In this document: in pieces, positions 23,277 to 41,895 of the stretch | Layout of the letters: each line of letters starts with the position of its first letter | Position numbering within the stretch: the stretch's first letter is position 1 | Origin: Solanum dulcamara | Lineage: Eukaryota; Streptophyta; Magnoliopsida; Solanales; Solanaceae | Length of the DNA stretch: 64,000 nt | Direction of reading: 5' to 3' | NCBI RefSeq assembly: GCF_947179165.1 | Contig: NC_077240.1 | Coordinates: 1,929,501 to 1,993,500, forward strand | Made by a program: the position numbers and the translations under genes | Notes under the pieces: generated by a model | Databases searched by the model: none | What the model was told of the DNA's origin: nothing | The model's input: only the letters and a program-made list of their open reading frames with translations

Positions 23277-23513
23277 GTGTTATATTCCGAGGTCAGACTT
23301 AGCCCCCTTCTGTGTAACTTTTGTTGGAATATAACTTATACTACCTTAGTTGACGCCCTTGCCAAACATGCCACCACTTCCACCAACAGTGAAATATTCA
23401 CTCAGGAAGATGATCTACCAAATGAAGTTAAGGGCCTTCTAAGAATGGACAAATATCAGATACATGCTTTTTCAGAATTAAGCTCAAGTAACACTCAAAT
23501 TGGATTTTAGATC
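23277..23513 (+). pseudogene. LINE RNase H C-terminal fragment
   Basis: One frame reads ...LVDALAKHATTSTNSEIFTQ then EDDLPNEVKGLLRMDKYQIH and ends in a stop at 23508-23510. The DALAKHA motif is the end of the RNase H domain in plant LINE and retrotransposon-derived proteins, and the following acidic/basic tail fits Solanaceae copies. No upstream reverse transcriptase is present. It sits ~100 bp past the SRS stop, so it is a solo 3' fragment. Confidence 0.55.
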
Positions 23514-26445
23514 CTCCTTAAAGTTACAAAGGGGAACTATATTTTCACTTGAACACTTCCTTTAATCTCAGGATATATAGTTCCCCTACCTTCCTCATGT
23601 TTTGTGCACATCTTTTGCGAATAATGGTATTTACCTCTCGAGGTTTCTTGTTTATGTCCCCCTCGAATGTATTTATTGTTTATCAATATACAGGGTAGGG
23701 GTCTTTGCCAAACTCCTCAACCACCTAGGAACCAACCTTAGTGGCTGGAATAAATTTATTTTTAAAAAAATAAAATAAAATTTACACTACCCAAAAATGT
23801 ATTGATAGTGTGTGACTGTAACAGGTTATAAAATTATTATGGACGATTATTTGTACGTGTTTATTAAATGACCTGATTTACATCATCAATGTATAAAAAA
23901 TTTGATCCCTCTAGGTATCTCTCGGCATTTTGTTATGTGCAGTGCAAGGGTAAAAGTTAGAACAATGTGCATTGAACATTGAACAAAAAGAAAGAGGAGG
24001 AGGAAAAAGGTTAAAAAAGAGTATTTGTTTTCAATTCCAATGAGGAATTATTGGTTGGCATATGGTTCTGCAGTTTGTCTTATCGTGAATTTCCCCCGTC
24101 CCCATTGTTTTAATCTTTGATTAAGGGAATTAATTATGTCTGATTTAGTGGTTGTTTATGAATACCAAAGCCACTTTTCTCCTGATTACCCGTCTCTTTG
24201 CCGGCTTAAAATGCATGTATCCTTTTTAATGGACACAAGGACAATAAGTGATTCTTGGACCATATTTTAATCATCATAAGCTATACTTTTTTTTTTCTAT
24301 ACATAACTAACAGTAGTGTAAAAGAATTTATACTATAACATTAATTAAAAGAGACTATGTACGAATAACTTCGTTGGGGAAAAATAAGACAGGACAACAT
24401 TTTACAACTAGATTTAATTACAATGATAACATTTTACACTATGAATTCATATATATATGTATTTAGGGTGTGCCAGTGACTTCATCCTCCCCCAATGACC
24501 AACTAAAAGACAACGTGGGGAAGGTCCTTTCTTAACACAATAAGCAAATCATACAAGAAAGTAGGCACTGATGCTTACCCACTATAGTTGTCCCCTTATT
24601 GCATGTAAAAAGTTCAACATAAACTCCAAGTCTGCAAAATTTAATTATGGCATGCGTGGTTACACAAAGAAAGATAATTGTTATAGTGTTATTGAAGAAT
24701 CTCATATTTGTGGTTTAAGGAATATATGGTCTCTTTAATATGAATTTGACAATTTTTTCCTCATGAGCTATCTTTTGAGGTTGAGTTGAGCTCAATATTT
24801 ATTTCTGTACGGTTATACTATGAACTCAAATATGTACATTGTCTTTGTACATCTTAATTCCCATGTTAATTATGTGTAAATTGCAATTATTATGGCCTTA
24901 CTTAATATTGATGCGTCATGCGTGTTACGTCTATTTAACTAAAGCACTTCTATGACATTATAATATCTAGGTTATCAGCTACTTCGTAATTAATGCTTAA
25001 GATACCTTCGATAATAAGCAAGTGTTAGACATTGATCATTGTAGCACTTGGGACAATGAAAGGGGAATCCTTGATTAGTGTAAGGGACCCTCAATGTGAC
25101 TAGTACTTAAATAAGTATCTTGAAGCAAAAAGAGAATATTGGGTGGGCATCTTGTGTTAGAAGATAGTGACTTGAAGGAAAAAAGTAGTTAGTAAAGCCT
25201 CGTGTCAGTTTAACCTTTAGAGGTATTCACACACCAACCAAAGGTAAAGGTTGATGCTCCGGCCTATCAATGACACAATGTTGGAATATATCCCTTTAAT
25301 AGTACTCATAAGAAAAAACTAATTGAGAACTAGGAGAATAAATTACATGTACATTTTGAAAGGGGAGTGTATGTTGAAATGGGAGACTATATATTATATT
25401 GTTTTTATAATCGTGGCGTTTGAATTGTTTGAGCCCACTAATTTCAGGATTGATTCTCAATGTAATCTATATATTGAAATTGAGACCTTATGCTTCTCAA
25501 CAAAATTCATTTTATTGGTCACTAGATCACGCCTTTGAGTGTGAAATATGTGCCCATCTTATTTTGAAGTGTTTAGCTCATGAAAAAGAATTGGTACCAC
25601 ACATGGGAGGGACATATCTAGATTTAATAGAATCAAGTAAATTAAAAACAATCTCTCGCATAATGCAGGATAAGAACCGCGTACAATAAGCTCTTGTGGT
25701 CCGATTCTTTCCCAGATCCTATTTATTCCGAAAGCTTTTGTACATCAGATTGCCCTTTAAGTAAATCATAGCATGTTCTTTCCAATTAACAATGTATAAA
25801 ATTTTGATAATGTATGTTGTTGTAATGTATAAAACTTTGATTAAACGGTCACACATTTCAATATACATAAGTGCATTGTCACTAATACATAACTTCTAGA
25901 TGACTTTCCCACATTAGTTCTTTAAAGAACCCTCTCTTTAAGGAAGGCTTACTTTTCCGGAAGGGGATCCAAGCAAGCAATTTCCTTCCTTTTTTTCTTG
26001 TTTCTTAAGCAAAGAAACATGATACGGGGGCAAAACCAATATAGCTATAGGCGGAACAGCTAGTGATGTTTCTTTGATTATAATATGGTAGGAAATTTAA
26101 TTAACATGTAATTAAATCAGATACTTTAGTGGCCTTGGGGACCAAGCACATGATCAAGAGCTTTTTTTTCTCTCTAAAGGAATAGTATCTATAGCAAGTA
26201 TTTTAAGATTGGTTTTACAAGTGATCTTTGCACTTAATTATTGAGGAGATAATGATAAGAGTACTATGCTTTTCCACCACATGGGCACAAAAAAAGAAAA
26301 GAAAAAAGAATCAGTACTTGTAGGGAGTTCATGCATGTATCCACTCTTTCAAATTTTATGGATAAATGATGACCTCCACATTATGGACAAAATTATCTGT
26401 ATCATATGCTTTTTTTGTTAGTATTCTAGCAAATGGCCTGGTGAT
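23514..26445. other. Intergenic DNA, no gene identified
   Basis: A 60-70 codon frame near 25440-25689 (SLDHAFECEICAHLILKCLA, then HEKELVPHMGGTYLDLIESS) has non-random composition and could be an eroded retroelement fragment, but I cannot assign it. Otherwise the DNA is AT-rich with no exon chain and no defined repeat ends. Confidence 0.4.
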
Positions 26446-26454
26446 AAAAGAAAA

Positions 26455-27438
26455 GGGAAAAAGCTGAAATATGCAATTGAACTTTGAGAAAAGACTTGTT
26501 TATGTTATTCGTTAAAAGATTGGCTCATTTATGTCATTGTCGTTTGAGAAAAGCCTTATTTATGCTATTATTTTTTAATTCTGATTTTACAAAATCACTT
26601 AAACAACTTTTAACGTTTTTTTATTAGAGTTTTTAATCAAACATATTGTTTTTGCTTTTGCTTTTTCTTCTTCAAAACACATAGAACACATTAAGAACAC
26701 CAAAAATTCAAATTTTCAAGTTCTTTAATTTTTCACGAAATTACCTCAAATTTCAATAGTAGCATCCCTCCGAACTAGATACCAAAACTCAATATCTTTT
26801 AAGCTCGAATTCAACCTAATCCAACAAGACAGACTTAAAATTTCTTCAAAATTTTAAAAACTTTAACCTCTTTTAATGGTAGAATTTTCTCCAGGACTCC
26901 AAATCACTTGAAATTTTGAACATAGAAATAGTGAACTTTAAAATAGTATTTTTTGGGTCTACGTTTAAAATTTCAAGTAATTTGAAATTGTGGTAAAAAT
27001 TTCACCATTAAAGAAGGTTAAAGTTTTGGAACTTTGAAGAAATTTTAAACTTTGAAGAAATTTTAAGTGTGTTTTTTGGATTAGGTTGAATTCAAGCTTA
27101 AAAGATATTGAGTTTTGAATTTTGATATCTAACTCGGAAGGATGCTACTATTGATATTTGAGGTGATTTCGTGAAAAATTGAAGAATTTGGATTTTTGGT
27201 GTTCTTTATATATTCTTGGTGTTCTTGAAAAAGAAGAAGCAAAAAAATTATATTTGATTAAAAACTCCAATAAAAAGTGTTAAAAGTTGTTTTGGTGGCT
27301 TTGCAAAATCAGAGTTAAAAAATAATGGCATAGATGAGCTTTTTCTCAAACGATAATGGCATAGATGAGCCAAACTTTTGACGGATGACATAAATGAGTC
27401 TTTTCTCAAAGTTCGATGGCATATTTGAACTTTTTCCC
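26455..27438. mobile_element. ~984-bp foldback element, probably Mutator-like
   Basis: The whole element is one inverted repeat: two arms of ~490 bp that pair along nearly their full length around a centre near 26945. Ends: GGGAAAAAGCTGAAATATGC on the left and GCATATTTGAACTTTTTCCC on the right. Matching internal blocks include CTTTTAAGCTCGAATTCAAC against GTTGAATTCAAGCTTAAAAG. Flanks AAAAGAAAA (26446-26454) and TAAAGAAAA (27439-27447) match in 8 of 9 bases, fitting the 9-bp duplication of MULEs. No coding capacity. Transcribed, it would form a long hairpin. Confidence 0.8.
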
Positions 27439-27770
27439 TAAAGAAAATAAATTTTTATTTCTATTCTAGTTTAACTTTGTTCGAGTTCAACTTAAAGTGT
27501 GGTAAAATGATAAATATTTCTCGTCTCTTAATTATAGGTATCAGATCTAATAACAGACAACATACTCAATAAGTTGGGAATAGATATTGCCTATTGGGTT
27601 TAAGTCTTGAAAATAGAGTTTTTTCGACAACTAGGGAATATTTAAGCTTTCTATGGTGTGAATTTTAAATAGTCGGTTCAGTGGATTTCATTAGATGCTT
27701 GAAGGAAAAAAAAAAGTCTTCCACAAAAATTTAGAATTACTTTACATTTTGTTTAATATCTTGATCAATT

Positions 27771-27932
27771 CAGTGGCGTAGCCACATATAGCCCAGGATG
27801 GTCAGTCGAACACTATTCGTCGAAAATTTATACTATGTATATAAAAAATTGTATAAAGTATATAGGTCAAAAAATATTTTTCATACGTATATTAAATCTT
27901 GAATACCCTTAATAAAATTTCTGACTCCGCCA
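27771..27932. mobile_element. ~160-bp hAT-type MITE
   Basis: The left end CAGTGGCGTAGCCACATATA and the right end CTGACTCCGCCACG are inverted, with CAGTGGCGGAGCCAC as the apparent parent terminus. The interior includes TTCGTCGAAAATTTATACTA and resembles the MITE at 41754 (TTCGACAAAAAATTATACTA). The 8-bp flanks are not cleanly duplicated: they are inverted rather than direct (TGATCAAT and ATTGATCA). Confidence 0.6.
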
Positions 27933-27939
27933 CGATTGA

Positions 27940-29730
27940 TCATGAGTTGAATATTTATGCTAATTCTGATAGTTGGTTGAACGGACTTGGCACTGATTTC
28001 GCAGCTTCATAAATGAAAGTTGATTTAATTTACAGATGTTGAATTTTGTTTTGCATTTCACAAATGTTTCTCTTTTTTATTTTGCCGTGGATTTAATTTA
28101 ATTTAATTTATTGGCCACTTGAAATTGTATCCAATTTTAAGCTTATAGCCACTCCCCACGAGTTGAATGCATGCCTGTTAAATTTCTTTAAGGTGAAAAA
28201 ACTACTACATTAGAGAAGATCGAAACACTTGGAAGATTAAGACCAATTTTAATTATATGCAACTGATTGAATGTTGGGGGGTAATATAGGATTTTTGGTT
28301 AATTAGATTTTAAATTATATGCATAGACAGTGTAAAGAGAGTTCACTCTATGAGTGTAATTTAGTTTTATTTTATTTTAACAGTACCACTAATGGAGGGG
28401 GTTTGTCATGACCCAACCTTTAGATTACTCCAAAAAAAATTGATTACAAGCTGTAATTTAGCTTGTTATAACAAGTTACATATCCTATTTTATCATGTTA
28501 CAGATTGATTAATTATTACAGATTGTTGTAAAATCATTTATCACGTACGCAAACAATATTTCAAGCAGCTCATGAATATAATCTGCTTTGCAGAAAAGGA
28601 AATAGTGTTTTTGATCATTAGATTCGCACAGAATCAATACGTAAATATATGTTGTGAAGTACATCTGGTAATGTCGCTTTTGTTATGCATTCGGCGGAAC
28701 CAAAATTTTAACTTAAAGATCAAATTCAAAATATTGTAATATCTATACAATATAGTTTTTTGATAAAAAAAAGTGTCCAATTAACTTGCTTAAACAAAGA
28801 CCACTTCGCCTGTATAAGTCAATTAACCTGTTAAAAGAGAGTTGAGTGCAAATGTGATGCAGAATTAGCTTCTTCAATGAGTTATTCGTTAAATGGTCAT
28901 TAATTAATTTGTTAGCCTCTCAAACATAAATAAAACCAAGATTTTTTTGGGGCATATTATGTGATTAAACTAAATAAAGTTAAAAATGTGAGTTAGCTGC
29001 CAAACTTGCTTTGATAGGAAAACTAACAAACTTTTAAATTTATATCTAAGTCGGTTTGTGTGTATCAATTAAGTCAAGGCAAGCATCAGAAATCATTAGA
29101 GTTCAAGTTGCTGGGCTATTTTTTCGTGTAATTGATCTCGAAAAGTTATTGATTGAATCAAAAACAATGGCCACCACTCAAATAATAATGTTAAAAAAAA
29201 AAAAGTTTAAATGCACTAACAGTGTCACTGCAAGAAAATGCCCTTTAGGTTTGCTGTTTGGAGTGTATTTTTCAATAGATAAGCGATTTGTGCTCAAGTA
29301 ATAATTTATGGAGTATTTAATCCATGCTAATTTATGAGGGCTGTCTATTGAAATTTAGCTTATCGATAAGAGATTTCTGATGATTTATTTTGTTGAAAAC
29401 ATTCTAAAAATTGATTTTTTATATCTTTGAAAATATCTATCAATATTTTTATAAATAATTACATATAATTATCTTTCTAAGTTATCTGACGATATAAAAA
29501 AAAAATTATCAATGAATAAACATTGTAATCACATCGAGTGGGAGTATAGCAAAATCATAAAATGTTTGTACTACATTCTGAAACAATCATTCATTATTTA
29601 ACGAATTCCTCTATATTTAACGAATGCTCATTATCATGAATTCGAATCTTAATTATCTCTTAAATCCTAACATCATCACCAAATTCGTCTACTATTATTT
29701 GTTAAGTAAAGAAAATAGAAGCCCAATGGA
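27940..29730. other. AT-rich intergenic DNA, no gene seen
   Basis: I see only low-complexity features, for example a run of TTTAA units at 28090-28110. The frame at 29056 is not supported by any family signature. Confidence 0.45.
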
Positions 29731-29737
29731 TTAGGAG

Positions 29738-29957
29738 CCTGTTTAGATTGGCTTATGAGTTGATAATTATTTAATTGGTTAACTTAAAGCCATTTTGTAC
29801 TTAAAATACGCCCAAAAAAATAGATGAGTTTTTTGGGCTTAACTTATCTAAAACAACTTATAAGTTGAAAGTAGCTTATAAGTTGCTTTCGTCTTTTTGG
29901 CTTATAAGTTGCTTTTAACTTATAAATTGTTTTAGCTAAGTTAAGTCAAACAGACTC
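29738..29957. mobile_element. MITE with GAGYCTGTTTGRNTT-type inverted ends
   Basis: The left end GAGCCTGTTTAGATTGGCTT and the right end TTAAGTCAAACAGACTC are inverted repeats. The interior carries repeated (AC)TTATAAGTTG motifs in both orientations. A related copy in the opposite orientation lies at 57958-58160 in the protease gene intron. It abuts the CACTA element that starts at 29961. Confidence 0.6.
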
Positions 29958-31839
29958 TCGCACTACTAAAAAGAGGCGAAAAAGCGACAGAACAAAAAGC
30001 GACGGACAGCATCGCAAATAAAATGGGACGGATAAAATGACGCAGTCCATCATATTTATTTATTATTTTTTTTACTAGGAGCGACAGATAGTGACGCCTA
30101 GTACGTCGCTTATTTTGATTGTTTTTTCCGCTAAAAATAAATATTATTTTTATATAAATATTTTATATATTTTATTAAAAAATAATTATTTATAAATTAA
30201 ATATTACGACTCCGTCCGTCGCAAGTATTTATTTTTTATTTATTAATAATTTTTTAACATAGTGACGGACGGAGTAGCTATGTCCGTCGCTATTGGTCAA
30301 CAAATTTAAAATAGCGACGGACTGGGTCGTTTTGTCCGTCTCTTTTTGGTCAAAAGGGCGGTCAAATATTTTTAAAAAACGACGGACTTGGAGACGCTGT
30401 CCGTTGTTTTTATTAAAATATATCTGAAACAGAACGTTGTTTTTCTGTTTCCCCTCTCTCTAAATTCTCTCTTTTCTCTCCCTTCTTTCTATAAATCCAC
30501 CACTTCCCGTCGCCGCCCCGCCTCCCACCCCCGTCGCTGTCCCCCGCATCCGCCGCTGTTTCTTTAGGAGTATTATTCATCTTAGAGGTTAGGCTTAAAC
30601 CTTATAAAAAAATATTTTTTTTTATTTGTCATTTGTTAGTTAGTTAATTAGTTGATTACATTTAGTTTGTTGTAATTCATTTGTATATTGGATTGTGAAA
30701 TTAGTGAATGTAGTTATAGTTTTGATTTTAGGGCTTAAGTTAGATTTGGGTTGTTGAATTAGATTGTAAATATTTTAGTAATCTGTGATTTTAGTTTGTT
30801 TATGTCATTTAGTTTGTTGTAGTTTATTTGTATATTGAATTGTAAAATTAGTGAATCTAGTTATAGTTTTGATTTTAAGCTTTAAGTTAGATTTGGGATT
30901 TTTGTATTAGATTGTAAATTGGATAGTAATTTGTGATTTAGTAGTTACTTAGTTAGTTTATTCCATGTAGTTTGTTTGTATATTAGATTGTAAATTAGGA
31001 AGTTTTGAAATTTGAAACTTAGAGAAAAATATTGGAACTTAATTAGAGGCTTAAGTTTTAGGACTTTAGAACTTATAATTAGAATAATTTAGCTACTTGA
31101 ATTTTAGGATGCTTAAATTTAGAAGTTGAACTTAATTAGAACTTTGAAGTTGAATTTTTTGTTAACTTTAGAAATCTTGTTGAAGTTAAGCTTCCTTTTG
31201 AACTAATTGAGCTAATGTTGAAGTTTAGAATAACTTAGATACCTGAATATAAGAATTTTTGAATTTTAAAACTTAGAAAAATATTGGAAATTGGATACTT
31301 GAATTATAGGACTTTAATTTAGAACTTATAATTAGAATAACTTACATACTAATTTTGAACTTTAGGTTTGTATAATTTTTGAAATCTTTAGACTTTAGAA
31401 CTAATTAAGCTAAGTAGAATTAGATATTTAAAGTCATGAAGTTGAACTTTAGGACTTTTGAAGTTAAACTTAGAATTTTTTTAGGTTTGTATAAATTTTG
31501 AACTCTTTAGACTTTATAGCTAATTTAAATAACTTATATACTTGAATTTTAGGATATTTTAATTTAGAACTTCAACTTAAATGTCATGAGGTTTGAAACT
31601 TAATTTTTACTTGAATTAATTAGAATATGAACTTAATTATAAGTTGAATTAATTGGAAATTGAAATTAATTGGAAATTGAATTAATTAGAACATGAAATT
31701 AATGTTTAATGAATTCAAGGTATATATATGATTAAATCTATTTTTTTAAGTTACGTTTAATATTTTTAACATACTTTACTTAACTAATTATTTAACATTA
31801 TTCATTTTTTGAGACTTTATGTACCTGGGAGCCAAGGTA

Positions 31840-32354
31840 CAATACGGTTATTGCGACCATTTTTGAAAGAAAAGTGAACGTCAATTTGTCTAGCTGGCTA
31901 AAGAAAGTTAGGAATGATCGGGCACCTTCGAGTTGGATGCTGTCTCATATGTTTGAAGAATTATGCCGTTATTGGAATATCGAAGAATTCAAGGTTTTGT
32001 TCGAACAAGAATAAAAAACAAGAGTCAGCCTAAAGGGTGGCTCGTTGCACACCGGAGGTGCAAAGAGTATTGGTACGATTCAGAGGGAGTGGTAAGGTTT
32101 CTAAATTTTAAGTTTAAATTTATCTTCTTAGATAAATTATTTGACAAAATATTGTTTCATTAATTGTATTTTTATTTATAGGAAAAAGAATTGGAACGCA
32201 CTCCGTAGCGTAATAAAGTCTTTAAAAAGACTAATGTAAAGAAAAAGACTAATACGTCGGATCCGGATGAGTGATGGAGGAAAGGGACGAACGAGTCTAT
32301 GTAAGTTATTTAACATAATGTATAATATATTTTGATTCTAACTTTTATTTTAAT

Positions 32355-32392
<38 letters not shown>

Positions 32393-32835
32393 TGATTATA
32401 ACTTTTATTTTTTAATATGCAGCAAGATTACGAGCGGCACATACGTGATATGGGAGATTCGATTCAGCTAACGCCTGAACAGTCCACTCAAATTTTGACA
32501 AAAAAAGTGATTGAGGCAGCCACAAGGACCGAATATATGGAATGAGCTCTAGGAATAATGTACGACGACTCCAATTAGGTTTAGAAGGTATTGGATCGTC
32601 GCGCCAAATCGAGGCCGTTGATGGGGTTCAGATAGCTATTATGTCTCAGCAAATTGCAGAAGTTACACGCGCATTGACATAATCTGAGAAAATAAGGGTT
32701 GAGGAACAAAAAAGTATGAATGAACAAGTTGAGAAAATTAAAAAACATGTGCTCAACCTCGTCAGTCAGCCTTCGCCCCGTTATTCAAGAGGGTCTAATC
32801 CGGATGAATCCGACGATAGTGATGAATACATATAA
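31840..32835 (+). pseudogene. Broken CACTA-associated transposase-like gene
   Basis: Segments of one degraded gene are visible inside the CACTA element. They include KNKSQPKGWLVAHRRCKEYW at about 32016-32080, an intron-like stretch with GT at ~32092, and a second part (YERHIRDMGDSIQLTPEQST, then QILTKKVIEAATRTEYME). The last part, near 32690-32835, is IRVEEQKSMNEQVEKIKKHV...SPRYSRGSNPDESDDSDEYI, a coiled-coil and acidic tail. The order fits the plant Ptta/En/Spm transposase C-terminal family. In-frame stops (for example near 32544, 32575 and 32682) make it non-functional. Confidence 0.6.
32351..32392. repeat. (AC)n(AT)n compound microsatellite
   Basis: About ten AC units run directly into about ten AT units, inside the degraded CACTA element. 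Confidence 0.85.
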
Positions 32836-33483
32836 TACATAACAAATAGTCCTTAGGTTCCCTATGTTAGTTTATGAACATTTTAAAATTTTTTGTTAAC
32901 TTTGAAACACTTTAAATTATTCTAAATAATGACTTTATTCGTTTTAAGTGTTTAATTATGTTTGTTATTATGTATTTTGCGTATTTTGTTTGTTGTTATT
33001 TGTGTTGAATGGCCTGAATTGCTATGAAGTGAATTGAATTTTGATTGCAGGTGGGCAACGAAAACTGCAGGTTTCTGCTGTTAAAAATATTGCAGATAAG
33101 CGACGGAGTGGTCCTTTAGTCCGTCGCTTTGCTGATTTTTTTTCCAGAAAAGCGACGGACGAAGACTCTCAGTCCGTCGCCTTTCTGAATTTTTTGTAGA
33201 ACATCAATATCAAACAGCGACGAACGGAGACCAATAATCCATCGATTTATATTAAATAATTACTTTTTAAAACAATAAAAAGACGGAGTCTGCCGTTTTA
33301 TATATATATTTTTTTAATTAAAAAAAATTAGGAGCGACGTAGTCCGTTGCTTTTTGTGACCCTATCAGTCGATTTTTTAAAAGCATCGAGCAAAAAAATG
33401 ATGAAAGTGACTGTATCGTTTTTTCATCGAGTTTGACGGATCGTTGCTTTTTTGCGTCGTTTTTTCACTTTTTTTTAATAGTG

Positions 33484-34180
33484 GAGGACTGCTTTACATA
33501 TAACTTCATGAAACCCCATAAAATAGACCCAGTTCATTTTTAGCAAATCCTTTTTGGGAAACTTACCTAAGTATCCATGGTTAGAAAATATTTATCAATT
33601 ATAGTTCTATAAATTTAATATATTTATATTTCATGTATTATTCCTTTTTAATATACAATGCATTTTTTTTACCAAAACGAGTTTAATACATTTTAAGACA
33701 CTTATGCATATATTGCATGCAAAATTACATTTATACATTGTGTAATATATTTATATTACATGCATAATTTGTTTTAGATATATAATGCAATCTTTTTTAA
33801 CAAAATAAGTATAATACATGTATATTCCATATATAATTTACTTGTAATGTATATTAACAACTAATATTTTATAAAGGAAAAATTACCTAATTATACTCCT
33901 TTATTTATCATATTTTTCATTACTTTCATCCATTTTAAAAAATTACAAAAATTCATTTTTTCCATCTGGATACATTAATTCAGTAATTCTGATACATTAA
34001 TTTTAATTCATAAATTATCTCTATATTCACCGTATCATACTTTAAATATTACTTGATGATATGTAAAATCCTTATAAATATATCCAAATTATCATATTTT
34101 AAAGAAATTTTTATAAATTAAAAAAAAATTTAATTAGCTTTTCACATTATGTGAAGGTAATTTATCCCGATCTTTTTCAA
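33484..34180. other. AT-rich intergenic DNA upstream of MCM4
   Basis: GGGAAACTTACCTAAGTATC near 33556 is the likely left terminus of the same MULE-like MITE family as at 1-688. Scattered AATACATTTT-type motifs follow. No gene is seen. Confidence 0.45.
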
Positions 34181-34196
34181 TAGAACCAGAGAATCT

Positions 34197-34333
34197 AAAA
34201 GCCCAGGCCCATTCGAAAGCCCATAACTTACTCGACCTCATTAAGCGAATTGGCGCCAAAAGGCACTGCATTTTCCCGCCAAAGGTATCCATCACATTTA
34301 CATTGAAGCCTCCCTCCACAGATCAACCCTAAC
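34197..34333 (+). promoter_or_regulatory. MCM4 promoter: site II, E2F and telo-box motifs
   Basis: Within ~140 bp upstream of the MCM4 ATG are three site II-type cores (AAGCCCAGGCCCATT at ~34199-34213 and AAGCCCATAA at ~34217). There are also two E2F-type sites (TTGGCGCCAAAA at 34250-34261; TTTTCCCGCCAAA at 34271-34283, an exact TTTCCCGC core) and a telo-box (AACCCTAA at 34325-34332). This combination is typical of plant S-phase and growth genes such as PCNA and MCMs. E2F/DP control at G1/S is inferred from the motifs. Confidence 0.8.
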
Positions 34334-34401
34334 GATTTCTTTCTTCAATCCCAACTAGCAATCCTTACAGCTTCATCCGGTCAAGCTCGGGCGAACGGAG
34401 A

Positions 34402-40228
<5,827 letters not shown>

Positions 40229-41745
40229 TGAGAGGATTGCTCAGGAAACGTAGGTTGATATGCACATTGACATTATTTGCTAGAGCACTTACGGGCACTT
40301 GCCATACCCATATTCTACTTTACTGTGCCCTTTGAAACTGTTAGCCACATTGTAAGAGCAATATGTATAACTTCGCAATGTAGTGGTCTTTGAACTTGAT
40401 CTTCAATTAAGAACTTGGGTGGACTTGAAACCTGAATCTGTATATTAGAAAGTAGATGATACGTTACGTGCGGAGCATTGCTGGTTTTGGCGTGTATCTA
40501 TTGAGAGTTGACAAAAAAATTTCATTAATAGGTTCATTTAAACTGTCTCAAACTTATCCGTTGTTAATAGTCAAAACAGCCCATGTACCACCCAAAATTA
40601 GAGACTTGAATCTCTAATCCAAATCTTCGGACTCTTCACCTCGTCTGGAATTTGCGAGGAGAGGAATACTGATGGTCCTCTAGCTAAGCTCTTTGTTGCT
40701 TCTCTAGGTTAGTGTGTTGAAGACATAACTAAGTAAATATCAGTGCGCATTATTTAACAGGTTGATTTATAGATTTTAATGTTATATTAGAATAGATGAA
40801 GGTTGAAGATTTGAATTTCAAAATTGTTCATTATCACTTTTTCATGTACTAGTTTATGTAAAAAATAAATTAGATTTACTTGCGTGGGACATATTGAATG
40901 TTAGATGAGATAATACTTCATCAATTCTTCTATCGGTTTGACTTGTTAAATTTGTGGCAACTTTATTTGACACTCTTGAAAGTGCAACTCTTTTTTTTAG
41001 TCATAAAAGGCAGGCTTACCTATGGTAATTTCCATCCACAATGTTCACTTTTCTTTTCTGAAAGGTTGGAAGTTGGAAAACGGAGGAGCAATGTAGGTAG
41101 AAATATTACTACTACTTGATGTGTCTGGATGGACACTTGGAACGTGCAAGTTTGTTTGTTTCTGTCTGTGGGCCCCATCTAAATCATGTGTTCATTATTT
41201 GTCCACAGGTGATACGCATCCCGAAATTTCATCTACAGATTTTTATAAGGATTAAAGATTAGCATCGTTTGTATCATTGATTTACCAAAGTATATGCTTC
41301 GTTAAAATAAGCGGTGAAGTGTGTTTAGAGATTTAAAATATTAAAAAAAAATTAATATTTTTTATATCTACAAAAATAAGTATTTATTCTTATCTCAATA
41401 TATTTGTCTATTAACTAGATATAATAAAATTTAAAAAGATCTTTGAATTTTGTGGACTTAATTTAAAAGATATTAAATATACAAAATGTCTTTTAATCGT
41501 GTGTTCTTAAAGATGTTATGAAAAAATAGAATTAAAGAATTGCTATAAAAAAAGATACATTCTTTTTTAAACAAAATAAAAAAAATAACAAATTAAAGAA
41601 ATAATTATAGTTTTCGATCAAAGGAAATTCATTTGCACTTTCTTAATTCTACTCGGCTCCACCCGGATTAAAATGTATCCAAACAGATTAATCTCAAAAT
41701 AATAAAATTATATTTTTCAAACAGATCTTATGATTCATCAGTATC
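40229..41745. other. MCM4 3' UTR and AT-rich intergenic DNA
   Basis: The first 200-300 bp are probably the MCM4 3' UTR. The remainder has no recognisable exon, RNA gene or transposon terminus. Confidence 0.5.
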
Positions 41746-41895
41746 ATTTTGATCAGTGGCGGGGTCACCTTGGGCTCAGGAGGTTTATCCAAATCAAATT
41801 CGACAAAAAATTATACTATTTATATATAGTTAAAATAATTTTTTTATATATATAATAGATATCGACCCCCCTTCGACTAGTCTGTGTAACTACTA

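Larger units (their letters stand above)
29961..33483 (+). mobile_element. Degraded CACTA (En/Spm) transposon, 3.5 kb
   Basis: The ends CACTACTAAAAAGAGGCGAA and the inverted ...TTTCACTTTTTTTTAATAGTG (complement CACTATTAAAAAAAAGTGAA) are CACTA termini. Both subterminal regions carry many direct and inverted copies of an AGCGACGGACTNNGTC-like motif (30000-30400, 33095-33450), as expected of transposase-binding repeats. A pyrimidine-rich and CCGCCGC-rich leader at 30450-30560 looks like the 5' UTR of a former transposase gene. The 3-bp flanks (TCG and GAG) do not match as a target duplication, so at least one border may be altered. Confidence 0.8.

Noticed and set aside
25323..25689. Possible small genes with Cys-containing segment (FECEICAHLILKCL)
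   Set aside because: No splice-consistent extension, no start context and no family recognised; more likely an eroded retroelement piece.
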